Shown: positions 1 to 7,678, numbered from the stretch's first letter. The stretch: DNA of 13,520 bases from Actinomycetes bacterium (GCA_021815935.1 JAKAZH010000029.1:1-13520); one strand, 5' to 3'. Program-made: numbers and translations. The notes: generated from the letters alone by a model not told the origin.

Positions 1-14
1 TAGCCTTCGCTTTT

Positions 15-2021
15 GTGGTGACGCTCCGAATCGACGAGCTGGTTGGGCGGGTCCTCGGCGACCGCTACCGCTTGACGCAACCTCTCGGAGTAGGCGCATC
101 GGCGAACGTGTACGTCGGCGAGGACACGAAGCTCCGACGGAGGGTCGCTGTGAAGATGCTCCATCCCGCGCTGGCCGGCGAGACTGCGTTCCTCCGGCGT
201 TTCGAAGCCGAGGCTCGCAACGTCGCCGGGTTACGCCATCCCAACATCCTGCGCCTCTACGACTCGGGGCGCGACGAGGCAGGACCGTACCTGGTTATGG
301 AACTTCTCGAAGGCGGCAGCCTCCGCTCGATCCTCGACCAGGGTTCGTTGCTGTCGCCGGGACAGGCCGCTGCCGTGGGCGCCGACACGGCGAAGGCGCT
401 TGCGTACGCCCACCGCCAGGGCGTCGTCCATCGCGATATCAAGCCCGCAAACCTGATCTTCGACGACGAAGGTCGCGTCTACATCGCTGACTTCGGACTC
501 GCACGTGCCCTCGCGGAGGCCGCACTCACCGAGCCGACCGGGGCAGTAGTCGGTACCGGACGCTACGCCGCTCCCGAGACCCTGGGCGGTGGACCCCTCG
601 ACGCCAAAGCGGACGTGTACTCGCTGGCCTTAGTTCTCTCGGAAGCAGTCAGCGGCACAGTGCCTCTGGTCGCGGACACACCCCTTGGAACTCTCGCGCT
701 GCGCGCGGGAAGGGACCTCCCAGCCCCCGAGTCCGCCGGGCCGCTCAGCTCCGCCCTCGAGTCTGCCGGCAGGTGCCAGCCCGCAGAGCGGGTCGCCGCC
801 GCAGAGTTTGCGAAAGCGCTCGACGACGTCGGATCGAGGCTTCCCCGCCCGGCTCCTCTCGCATTGCGCAGCCTAGGTGACAGCGAGGTGCTCGCCGGCG
901 AGCCGGTGGACCCAACCGAACTTCCCGGCCGTCCGGTCCTCTTCGACATAGGCCGACAGGTCGAGGCCGACATGGCCGGCCCTTCACGCGCTGCTGCTTC
1001 GACGGTTCCGGTCGGGACCCCCCCGCAGGGTCCGGCGGGACCCGTCGATTCTGCGAACCCGGCGGGCAGCGACGAACTGCGCGGCGGTGCTGACGATCCT
1101 TCCGAGCCGATGTCCCAGGAAGCAAAGCGAGGTCGACGTACCTGGAAGATCGCAGCGGTCGTCGTGGCGGTCCTGATGCTGCTCGGCGGGGGCGGGCTTG
1201 CTTGGGCGGCGGTCACCGGCAAGTTTCTGCCTGCCAGCCACCCTGTCCCGGTTCTCGTCGGCGATAGTCGGGTGCAGGCTTTCGGCGCTCTCTCGCGCCT
1301 GCACCTGAAACTCGACGTCGCCTCGAGCACCTACAACCCGAGATACCAGTCGGGACTGGTGATCAGCCAGACCCCCGCATCCGGAAAGATTAGGGAGGGC
1401 CAGACCGTGAGCGTTGTTCTCTCGCTCGGCCCGGAACCGGTGAAAGTTCCCGTCGTGCAAGGCGACACCGTGCAGGCGGCCGAGCAGGCTTTGCAGGCAC
1501 TTGGACTGGGCTTCAAGCTTGCCGCGGGTGCGACGTCTATGACGGTTCCCGCCGGCGAGGTCATCTCCGCCACCCCCTCCTCGGGGACCCTCTTACCCGG
1601 CCAGTCGGTCACGATCGTCGTATCGCTCGGGAAACCTAAGGTCGCCGTTCCTTCGCTTGCCTCCAACGCGGCCTTCGCTGCGGTGTCAGCGGCCATCGAC
1701 GCTGCGGGACTCTCCGCATCGCAGGTCAGCGACTACAGCACGACCGTACCTAAGGGCGACGTGATCTCCGTCAATCCGTCCCCAGGAACGACCATCACTG
1801 TCGGTGACAACGTCACTGTGGACGTTTCGCTCGGGCCTCACGATGTGGCTGTCCCACAGGTCGCCGGCGACTCGGTCGGTGCGGCGGTGCAGGCCCTCTC
1901 CGCAGACGGGCTCGGTGTCGCTGGTACCAACGGGAACCCTATCAACTCGGTCACTTCGACTTTGCCCGCCGCCGGCAGCGAAGTCCTCTACGGAAGCTCG
2001 GTGACCCTCGTCACAGGATGA
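15..2021 (+). CDS. PASTA-domain transmembrane Ser/Thr protein kinase (PknB/StkP type)
   Basis: Predicted membrane kinase that senses cell-wall material (muropeptides or lipid II, by family knowledge) through outer PASTA repeats and phosphorylates cytoplasmic Ser/Thr targets linked to growth and division. Counting from the GTG at 15, the kinase domain spans about residues 18-275. It has a glycine-rich loop near 25-35, VAVK lysine K47, alphaC glutamate probably E66, HRDIKPAN with D141, K143 and N146, DFG at 159-161, and APE at 186-188. Threonines T172, T175 and T182 in the activation loop are candidate autophosphorylation sites. A Pro/Gly/Ser-rich juxtamembrane linker (about 285-370) leads to one membrane helix (about 378-398). 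Four PASTA repeats follow (about 408-472, 476-539, 542-607, 610-668), most ending in a V-x-V-S-L-G-P-like strand. At 668 residues it is near family size (M. tuberculosis PknB, 626). The start is uncertain: GTG 15 and GTG 18 are adjacent, there is no clear RBS, and the frame is open to the window edge. Usual partners (pbpA, rodA, pstP, FHA genes) could lie upstream, out of view. Confidence 0.95.
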   Translation: MVTLRIDELVGRVLGDRYRLTQPLGVGASANVYVGEDTKLRRRVAVKMLHPALAGETAFLRRFEAEARNVAGLRHPNILRLYDSGRDEAGPYLVMELLEGGSLRSILDQGSLLSPGQAAAVGADTAKALAYAHRQGVVHRDIKPANLIFDDEGRVYIADFGLARALAEAALTEPTGAVVGTGRYAAPETLGGGPLDAKADVYSLALVLSEAVSGTVPLVADTPLGTLALRAGRDLPAPESAGPLSSALESAGRCQPAERVAAAEFAKALDDVGSRLPRPAPLALRSLGDSEVLAGEPVDPTELPGRPVLFDIGRQVEADMAGPSRAAASTVPVGTPPQGPAGPVDSANPAGSDELRGGADDPSEPMSQEAKRGRRTWKIAAVVVAVLMLLGGGGLAWAAVTGKFLPASHPVPVLVGDSRVQAFGALSRLHLKLDVASSTYNPRYQSGLVISQTPASGKIREGQTVSVVLSLGPEPVKVPVVQGDTVQAAEQALQALGLGFKLAAGATSMTVPAGEVISATPSSGTLLPGQSVTIVVSLGKPKVAVPSLASNAAFAAVSAAIDAAGLSASQVSDYSTTVPKGDVISVNPSPGTTITVGDNVTVDVSLGPHDVAVPQVAGDSVGAAVQALSADGLGVAGTNGNPINSVTSTLPAAGSEVLYGSSVTLVTG

Positions 2022-2085
2022 GCGTCGCCGCCCTCGGCACTCGCCGCTCGAGGGGTCGCCGTCGAAGCTGATCCCGCTGTGTGGT

Positions 2086-2091
2086 TAAGAT
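2086..2091 (+). promoter_or_regulatory. Possible -10 element upstream of the ketosynthase gene
   Basis: TAAGAT fits the actinobacterial -10 pattern TANNNT and lies about 55 bases before the chosen ATG at 2146. I see no convincing -35 hexamer at the expected spacing, so this is only a candidate. If real, the leader would carry the hairpin at 2107-2123 and the strong RBS at 2131-2140. Confidence 0.3.
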
Positions 2092-2106
2092 CGAGGCAGG
2101 TTTTTG

Positions 2107-2123
2107 CCCCGGGCGAGTCGGGG
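2107..2123 (+). other. Small GC hairpin in the ketosynthase leader
   Basis: CCCCG (2107-2111) pairs with CGGGG (2119-2123) around a 7-base loop. Five T residues (2101-2105) come before the stem rather than after it, and A-rich sequence follows, so it does not look like an intrinsic terminator on either strand. It lies eight bases before the purine-rich RBS and could affect translation or RNA stability. Function unknown. Confidence 0.35.
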
Positions 2124-2130
2124 AACAACT

Positions 2131-2140
2131 AAAGGGAGGG
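2131..2140 (+). promoter_or_regulatory. Ribosome binding site that fixes the ketosynthase start
   Basis: AAAGGGAGGG ends five bases before ATG 2146. This supports the ATG over the in-frame TTG at 2104, which lies upstream of this RBS and would add 14 residues of non-family sequence. Confidence 0.75.
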
Positions 2141-2145
2141 TCGCA

Positions 2146-3330
2146 ATGTCCGCTCTATCGAACCCCAACCTCCGCACCGGTATCTGCGGGTTAGGCGCGG
2201 TCAGCGGATACGGCTGGGGTAAGGAGTCGCTTTGGGACGGTGTCCTGTCGGGTAGGTCCGCGGTCAGGATGGTGTCAGTCGACGGTCGTGAGTATCTAGC
2301 AGCGCGCCCGGCGCCTGAAGGTCCTGAGGGGTCGCTCCGAGACCACCCGTCGCGCTACGGTCGCGCATTGTTTGCCGCAACCCGCGAGGCCGTCGCCGAC
2401 GCACGCACCCGCGGGTGGGTTCCCGGAGCTCGAGTAGGTATGATTGGCGCCGGGTCAGTTGGAGACGTGGAGTACCGACGGAGTTATCTCGGAGAGCATC
2501 ATGGGCGCCTGCGCAACCGGGATTACCTGGGTCTGATCCCGTCGACGGCACCGGCGATGCTGCTGCGGGACCTCGGCTTCTCGGGTGGTCCAGTGATGAA
2601 CATCCAGGCGGCATGCGCCGCGACCAACGTCGCCTTGGTCGTCGCTTGGCAGTGGCTTGTCAGCGGATTCGCCACAGATGTGATCGTAGCTGCGTGCGAC
2701 TTCTCGGCCCTACCAGAGGACGCCGATCAATTCTTCAAAATGGGAGCTCTCGCCGTCAAAGGTGATCCCCTCGACATGTCGAGGCCGTTCCAGGAAGGCT
2801 CGAAGGGCTTTGTGGTCGGCGAGGCTGCCGCCACGCTCATCATGTCATCTCGTTCCGACAAATCATACGGGCATTTCCTAGGGGGGTCGATCGTACAGGA
2901 CCCGTATCATCCCATCTCCCTCAACCCGGACCTGACCGAGCTCGTCAATGCTTTCGAGGGGGCACTGTCATCGGCCGGCGTTGGGCGCCGCGACGTTAGT
3001 TACCTGTACTCACACGGCACGGGGACGGCGCAGAACGACTCGGCGGAGATCGGCGTGGCGGAAAAGGTCCTCGACTCTGACGTAACTTTCCTGGCGACGA
3101 AACCTCTCACCGGTCACTGTCAAGGCGCTTCGGCGGGAGTTGAGGGAGTGTTGGCTCTGCTTGGATTGGAGCGGGGGACGATGCCCTCGGTTGTGCCCGT
3201 CGCGAACGCCTACTCCCAGTTGGCTCGTGGACCAGAACCACGCCGAGACGGCGTTGTACTCAAATCGGCCATCGGCATGGGAGGATTCAACTCAGCCGTG
3301 ATATACGCCCCTGCGGATTTCCGGCCCTAG
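2146..3330 (+). CDS. Stand-alone beta-ketoacyl-ACP synthase (KAS I/II, FabF-like thiolase fold)
   Basis: Predicted 394-residue condensing enzyme joining an acyl thioester to a malonyl-ACP-like extender in fatty acid or polyketide synthesis. Counting from ATG 2146, the nucleophile lies in QAACAATN (C157), the first catalytic His in SHGTGTAQNDSAE (H290), and the Lys and second His in TKPLTGHCQGAS (K319, H324). The block SRPFQEGSKGFVVGEAAA (about 212-229) matches the family's P-F-x(5)-G-F-V-x-G-E segment. The triad is complete, so a catalytic enzyme is more likely than a chain-length-factor subunit. It is divergent: the usual Cys-Ser-Ser/Gly-Ser after the nucleophile is Cys-Ala-Ala-Thr, and GEGAG is GEAAA. 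Length is close to FabF (about 410). No acyl carrier protein, ketoreductase, dehydratase or acyltransferase lies next to it, so substrate and pathway are unknown. Gaps of 124 and 160 bases on either side suggest its own transcript. Confidence 0.88.
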   Translation: MSALSNPNLRTGICGLGAVSGYGWGKESLWDGVLSGRSAVRMVSVDGREYLAARPAPEGPEGSLRDHPSRYGRALFAATREAVADARTRGWVPGARVGMIGAGSVGDVEYRRSYLGEHHGRLRNRDYLGLIPSTAPAMLLRDLGFSGGPVMNIQAACAATNVALVVAWQWLVSGFATDVIVAACDFSALPEDADQFFKMGALAVKGDPLDMSRPFQEGSKGFVVGEAAATLIMSSRSDKSYGHFLGGSIVQDPYHPISLNPDLTELVNAFEGALSSAGVGRRDVSYLYSHGTGTAQNDSAEIGVAEKVLDSDVTFLATKPLTGHCQGASAGVEGVLALLGLERGTMPSVVPVANAYSQLARGPEPRRDGVVLKSAIGMGGFNSAVIYAPADFRP

Positions 3331-3348
3331 GCGTACCTAGAAGTACGC
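3331..3348 (+). terminator. Perfect hairpin directly after the ketosynthase stop codon
   Basis: GCGTAC (3331-3336) and GTACGC (3343-3348) form a perfect 6-bp inverted repeat around a 6-base loop, starting on the base after the TAG stop. No T-run follows. Its position suggests a role in 3' end formation or RNA stability, and U-less stem-loops are common at actinobacterial 3' ends. It is weak as an intrinsic terminator by standard rules. Confidence 0.4.
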
Positions 3349-3395
3349 AAGGCGGTCTCCCGAAGTCAGGGGCCCGGCGCCATCGGAATCTCTTG

Positions 3396-3416
3396 GCAGC
3401 TGACCAGCAGCTGACC
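3396..3416 (+). repeat. Two 10-bp direct repeats at an 11-bp period upstream of the c-di-GMP gene
   Basis: GCAGCTGACC occurs at 3396-3405 and again at 3407-3416, separated by one base, so the copies are about one helical turn apart. Each contains the palindrome CAGCTG. The pair ends 74 bases before the GTG at 3491. Tandem sites in phase on the DNA are typical of a bound regulator, but they could be a chance duplication. No known operator is recognised. Confidence 0.45.
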
Positions 3417-3476
3417 CGGGGAAAAACGCGAACTCACGTGAAAGTTATCGTTCCGTTATGCCGATAGCTTGCGCGT

Positions 3477-3482
3477 AGGAGG
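3477..3482 (+). promoter_or_regulatory. Ribosome binding site for the GGDEF-EAL gene
   Basis: A perfect AGGAGG lies eight bases before the GTG at 3491. It makes this non-ATG start secure although the first 60 residues have no recognisable domain. Confidence 0.8.
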
Positions 3483-3490
3483 ACCTCTGC

Positions 3491-6466
3491 GTGCGGGAAG
3501 TGTTGAGAGGTGGCGAACAATTGAAGGTGGTAGACGAGACCTTCGGTCCTGGCGGGACCGTTATCTCGTCGCCTGCGCAGCAGGCGACGGCACAGCGAAG
3601 GACGACGGCGCCCCCGGAGGTGGCCTCCCGGGCGGACATCCACGATCGAGGTAAGGTGTCTCCGGCGTCCGGGCACCTCGCGGAGTCCGCCGACCCAGAG
3701 ATGGTAGTGGCCTTGTTGGACCAGCTTGGCATGGCCACTTTCGTTGTGTTTCGTCATGAATCGTGGGATTCAGTAGCTGTCAGCTCGAACCTCGAGCGGC
3801 TGTTGCGGGTCGACGCGGGAGCTCTCGGAACCCTGGACGCGGTCCTAGGTTCTGTTGACGAGCCTGGCAGATCGGCTCTGGCGCATTCGCTGCGAGCTCC
3901 GGTGGAGGTCGGCTCGACTTTCGAGCTACCGATCCGCCTGAGCGGCACTTCCGGCCTTGATACATCGGCAGTTGCGCGGGGAGCGTGGGTGGCGACCTCC
4001 CGTGGCCGGACGCTCATCGCAGTGTTCGACACCACCGAACACGTCGGAGAAGGTGCCGTCGACATCGCCGAGTCGTACCGCGCCCTCGCCGAGGTCAGCC
4101 CAGACATTATTCTCGTCCATCAGGACGGCACGATTGTGTATGCAAACCCGGCGGCGAATCGCTACGCGAAATGCCCGTCCAGCAACTGCCTAGTCGGAAT
4201 GCCGATCCTCGACTTCCTAACGCCGAAATCGCAGAAGACCCTCGCAGAGCGTTTGCGCTCCATCGGCTCAGGAGCGGGAGCGGCAGAGTTTGCCGAGGAG
4301 ACCGCCGTAGCCTTCGACGGCAGCGAGTTCGACATCGAGGCCACTTCCATAGCAACTACGTGGGGCGGCCGCCCCGCATTTCAGGCCGTAGCGAGAGTCA
4401 TTACAGAGCGCAAGGAAGCCGAACGTAAGCTCAGGTCACAGGCTGCCTTGGTAGATGCCATTTCCGAGGCAGTGATCGTCACAGATGGAACACGCTTTAG
4501 GAATCTGACGATCACGTCGTGGTCCCGGGGAGCGCAACGGATATTCGGCACGGCTCCCGAGGAAGTTGAGGGTCGGCTTTTTAAAGAGGTCTTCAAGGGA
4601 TCCGACGATATCGCGTCGTCTGCTTGGCGTCAGCTGTTGCAACGAGGATCGTTTGCTCGCGAGGCCGTCCTGGTTCGATCGAGCGGTGAGCGGTTCCCGG
4701 CCCACATCTCGGTGACACTCGTGCGCGACGAAGCAGATGTGCCGGCGGGATGCATTGTCGTGATCACGGACGTAACTGACCGCAAAGCGAGCGAAGCCGC
4801 CCACAAGAAGCTTGAAGACAGGCACACTGCGGTAGTCGAGGCCCTCGACGAAGGCGTGATTGTCTTCGCCTCTGACGGAACCGTGGAGTTCGCAAATGCG
4901 GCCGCTGAACGCATTTTACACATCGACGGACCGATCATCGGGGCTAACGGGGCCAGCCTGAAGTGGGATATCGTCGACGAGAAAGGGGGAAAGCTTCTTC
5001 CGGCCGAGTGGCCATCGCTCCAAACGGTTCGAACCGGGGAACCCTGCACGAACGTGGTTTGTGGTGTCTCAACCGCAGACGGAATCGTGTGGATCTCGGT
5101 CAACTCGAGGGTTCTGGCATCAGTGGACCACAACGGGTGTTACGCAACGGTCTGTTCCATCACGGACGTGACCGAGACGAAGAACGCCCGGGAGCGTCTC
5201 GCGCATGCTGCAACCCACGACTCGCTTACCGGCCTTCCCAACCGATCGGGTGTGGAGCAATTGTTGAAACGCTTCTCCCGGAACCGCTCCGACTCGATAG
5301 GGGTGATCTTTATCGATTTGGACTCGTTCAAGTACGTAAACGACTCGCTAGGTCATACCGCCGGTGACGAGGTTCTATCAGTCGTCGCCAAACGCCTGTC
5401 GAGAGCTGCCTCCGCAAGAGGATTCGAGGTGGGGCGTCTGGCCGGGGACGAGTTCGTAGTGGTCTGCCCGGGTGTCGACGACATCGTGTCGGCAGCGACG
5501 ATCGCCGAGAAGATCCTCGAGAGGCTTTCCTACCCGATGACCTTGACGGACCCGAGCTCGTCGGGCCATACCCTAAACCTCACGGCGTCAGCGGGTGTGG
5601 CGGTCGTCGAGGCAGACCGGCTGGTCGTGGATGGACTCGTTTGCGCCGATTTGGCGATGTACGCTGCAAAGCAGGTCGGAGGAAACCGCGTCGAGATCTT
5701 CGACACGGCTCTGAGAGAGAAGGCGCGGGAGCGACTCGAACTGAGAGAAGACATCTGCGCGGCCTTGAAGCAAGAGAAGTTCCGAGTCGCCTACCAACCT
5801 ATCGTCAACCAAAAGGCGGAGGTTACGTCCTACGAGGCGCTTCTACGCTGGGAGCATCCTGCCCGGGGGGACGTCCCGCCGGGAGTATTCATTCCCGCTG
5901 CGGAGGAGGCCGGGTTGATCGTCGAGCTTGGCGCCTGGGTGTTGCGCAAAGCGGCCGCGCAGGCGGCCCAGTGGCACGCCGCCGGCTGTGACGCCACGGT
6001 GTCAGTCAACTTGTCGCCTCGCCAGATCGGCGACCAGAACCTGCTTTCAACTGTTCGAGAAGTGCTCGCCGAGACCGGGTTGCCGCCCGGGGTCCTCTTC
6101 GTCGAGGTGACCGAATCGTCTCTTATCCAGAACATTCAGCTCGCTTCCGCTGTCCTCTCCCAGATCAAAGAGCTCGGCATCGGCCTTTCGATTGACGACT
6201 TCGGTACTGGCTACTCATCGCTGTCGTATCTCGATCAGCTTCCGTTCGATGTGCTCAAAATCGATCGCTCGTTTGTGTCCGCGATACACGATGCGGAGTC
6301 CGACTGCACTCTGGTGTCGGGGATCGTGTCCTTGGCTCACTCCCTCGGGCTGCTCGTCGTTGCCGAAGGCGTTGAGACTCCAGAGCAGGCGGACGTCCTT
6401 GGATCGCTTGGCGTCGACCTGATGCAAGGTTATCTTTACGGTCGACCCGGAGAACCTCCCGCCTAG
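3491..6466 (+). CDS. Multi-PAS GGDEF-EAL cyclic di-GMP enzyme
   Basis: Predicted soluble 991-residue sensor that makes c-di-GMP from two GTP (GGDEF) and/or cleaves it to pGpG (EAL). After a disordered-looking start (1-60) comes a PAS-like region (about 68-185), then three PAS domains (about 193-305, 312-432, 437-560; for example the DGTIVYANPAA and DGTVEFANAAA segments). The GGDEF domain (about 572-735) opens with HDSLTGLPNR, keeps FIDLDSFKYVND (D609, N617), and has AGDEF at 651-655, a one-residue variant of GGDEF. No RxxD inhibitory site is seen at 642-645. The EAL domain (about 742-988) keeps E782 of EALLRW, N840, E872, D902/D903 of IDDFGTGYSS, K923, E959 and Q979, so phosphodiesterase activity is well supported. 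No signal peptide or membrane helix is visible, so sensing is cytoplasmic through PAS ligands I cannot name. Which activity dominates is not readable from sequence. Confidence 0.95.
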   Translation: MREVLRGGEQLKVVDETFGPGGTVISSPAQQATAQRRTTAPPEVASRADIHDRGKVSPASGHLAESADPEMVVALLDQLGMATFVVFRHESWDSVAVSSNLERLLRVDAGALGTLDAVLGSVDEPGRSALAHSLRAPVEVGSTFELPIRLSGTSGLDTSAVARGAWVATSRGRTLIAVFDTTEHVGEGAVDIAESYRALAEVSPDIILVHQDGTIVYANPAANRYAKCPSSNCLVGMPILDFLTPKSQKTLAERLRSIGSGAGAAEFAEETAVAFDGSEFDIEATSIATTWGGRPAFQAVARVITERKEAERKLRSQAALVDAISEAVIVTDGTRFRNLTITSWSRGAQRIFGTAPEEVEGRLFKEVFKGSDDIASSAWRQLLQRGSFAREAVLVRSSGERFPAHISVTLVRDEADVPAGCIVVITDVTDRKASEAAHKKLEDRHTAVVEALDEGVIVFASDGTVEFANAAAERILHIDGPIIGANGASLKWDIVDEKGGKLLPAEWPSLQTVRTGEPCTNVVCGVSTADGIVWISVNSRVLASVDHNGCYATVCSITDVTETKNARERLAHAATHDSLTGLPNRSGVEQLLKRFSRNRSDSIGVIFIDLDSFKYVNDSLGHTAGDEVLSVVAKRLSRAASARGFEVGRLAGDEFVVVCPGVDDIVSAATIAEKILERLSYPMTLTDPSSSGHTLNLTASAGVAVVEADRLVVDGLVCADLAMYAAKQVGGNRVEIFDTALREKARERLELREDICAALKQEKFRVAYQPIVNQKAEVTSYEALLRWEHPARGDVPPGVFIPAAEEAGLIVELGAWVLRKAAAQAAQWHAAGCDATVSVNLSPRQIGDQNLLSTVREVLAETGLPPGVLFVEVTESSLIQNIQLASAVLSQIKELGIGLSIDDFGTGYSSLSYLDQLPFDVLKIDRSFVSAIHDAESDCTLVSGIVSLAHSLGLLVVAEGVETPEQADVLGSLGVDLMQGYLYGRPGEPPA

Positions 6467-6544
6467 GCTTGGCGCATCCGGAGCAGAGCCGTAGCGGTCC
6501 CCCCAACTTGCCCGGATCAGCGCGAACCGCGACGCTAGGCAACG

Positions 6545-7678
6545 ATGGATACAGTCAAGGCGTCGATAGGCTCGCTGCCGTCAAGGGATCTCAACAACAC
6601 CCACAAGGCGTTGCGGCGTTGCTGGCATCCTGTGGCACGTTGCTGCGATATCTCGGAGTCTCCCACAGGAGTGCTCCTGCTCGGTGAGAACCTCGTCGTG
6701 TTCCGCTCGGGTGACCGGGCGCGCGTCTTCTACGATCGCTGTCCGCACCGGGGTTATCCAATGCACAAGGCGAGCGTCGAAGCGGGAGGCCTGCGATGCG
6801 CTTACCACGGCTGGCTGTACGCACCGTCAGGCGAATGCACGCAGATCCCCGCCCTTGCGGGCGATACCGCAATCCCGTCCCGAGCACGTCTCCGCCAGGT
6901 GGGAGGAGTCGAGGAGCGATTCGGCCTCGTCTTCGTGTGCCTAGACGAGCCGCTGCCGGGCGTCACCCTTCCCGAACTGCCAGAGGCATCCGACACCACT
7001 TTTATGGCGGGCGATCTCCCGGTGCTGCGCGCCAGGAGCTGTGCCGGTCTCCTCGCCGACAACTTCTTGGACACCGCTCACTTCCCGTTCGTGCACGCCG
7101 GAACCTTCGGGGCAGGCGAGGAACGAGTGGTCGGAAGTTTTGATGTCCGGCGCAGCCCTGGCGGCACCTCCCCAGGTGATGCGTCCGCGGTTGACAACTC
7201 GGCGGGCGACTTCGCTTTCAGCGCGTACTACGAGCACACGTTTGCGAACAGGGAGGATCCTGCGGTCGCGAGAGGCGAACGTCCACTAAATCAGACCCGG
7301 CGTCTGCTTTACCGTTATGTCGCGCCATTCCATCTGTCTCTGCGCATCGACTACGTCGAAGCCGGGGGCACCAACACGATCGGTTTCTTCGTGTGCCCGG
7401 AAACCGACGAGTACTGCCGGATATTTTCGACAATTTGGCGCAATGATCTAGCGGGCGACGAGGAGAGGATGCGCCAGGCCGTAGCCTTCGAGCTCGAGGT
7501 GCTGAAGGAAGACCTCCTCGTACAGGAATCTATGGCGACGCTTGTGCTGCCACTCGCGACGGCGAGCAACCCGCCCGGAACCACGTACCGTCCGGCTGAG
7601 ATACACACCCGAGCAGATCGAACAACGGTGGAGTTGCGACGCGTTCTCGCCGACCTGGTAGCTCGCTCAGCTGACTAG
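6545..7678 (+). CDS. Rieske [2Fe-2S] non-haem iron oxygenase, catalytic (alpha-type) subunit
   Basis: Predicted 377-residue oxygenase of the VanA/phthalate-oxygenase group, which uses O2 and electrons from a reductase to hydroxylate or demethylate a substrate. The N-terminal Rieske domain (about 26-132) has CPH at 66-68 and CAYHGW at 85-90; ligands C66, H68, C85 and H88 are spaced C-x-H-x16-C-x2-H. The catalytic domain carries the mononuclear iron site: DNFLDTAHFPFVHAGTFG gives bridging D176 and ligands H179 and H184, with D323 in KEDLLVQESM as the likely third ligand. A Ser/Gly/Asp-rich stretch (about 204-222) looks like a surface insertion. The ATG at 6545 has only a weak upstream TAGG. It follows the GGDEF-EAL gene by 78 bases and its last 12 bases overlap the end of the opposite desaturase gene. 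No ferredoxin or reductase partner is in view. The substrate is unknown; the neighbours hint at a lipid or sterol-like compound, which is inference only. Confidence 0.9.
   Translation: MDTVKASIGSLPSRDLNNTHKALRRCWHPVARCCDISESPTGVLLLGENLVVFRSGDRARVFYDRCPHRGYPMHKASVEAGGLRCAYHGWLYAPSGECTQIPALAGDTAIPSRARLRQVGGVEERFGLVFVCLDEPLPGVTLPELPEASDTTFMAGDLPVLRARSCAGLLADNFLDTAHFPFVHAGTFGAGEERVVGSFDVRRSPGGTSPGDASAVDNSAGDFAFSAYYEHTFANREDPAVARGERPLNQTRRLLYRYVAPFHLSLRIDYVEAGGTNTIGFFVCPETDEYCRIFSTIWRNDLAGDEERMRQAVAFELEVLKEDLLVQESMATLVLPLATASNPPGTTYRPAEIHTRADRTTVELRRVLADLVARSAD

Noticed and set aside
563..1330. Long open frame antisense to the PASTA kinase (255 codons)
   Set aside because: It is a mirror frame of a GC-rich gene with strong domain evidence on the plus strand; its translation is Arg/Ser/Pro-rich with no recognisable domain and no RBS.
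2101..2123. Intrinsic terminator after the kinase gene
   Set aside because: The T-run precedes the stem on the plus strand, and neither strand has a T-run following the stem.
2104..2145. TTG start at 2104 for the ketosynthase
   Set aside because: The strong RBS at 2131-2140 lies inside this extension and points to ATG 2146; the extra 14 residues do not look like the family start.
3446..3466. TATCG/CGATA inverted repeat before the GGDEF-EAL gene as an operator or terminator
   Set aside because: The arms are 5 bp with an 11-base loop; too short to support alone.
4630..5133. 167-codon minus-strand frame inside the GGDEF-EAL gene
   Set aside because: It is a shadow of the PAS-coding region, which reads continuously on the plus strand; no domain or RBS is seen.
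6476..6517. Inverted repeat ATCCGG/CCGGAT between the GGDEF-EAL and Rieske genes
   Set aside because: The arms are only 6 bp and 30 bases apart, which is expected by chance in GC-rich DNA, and no function is suggested.
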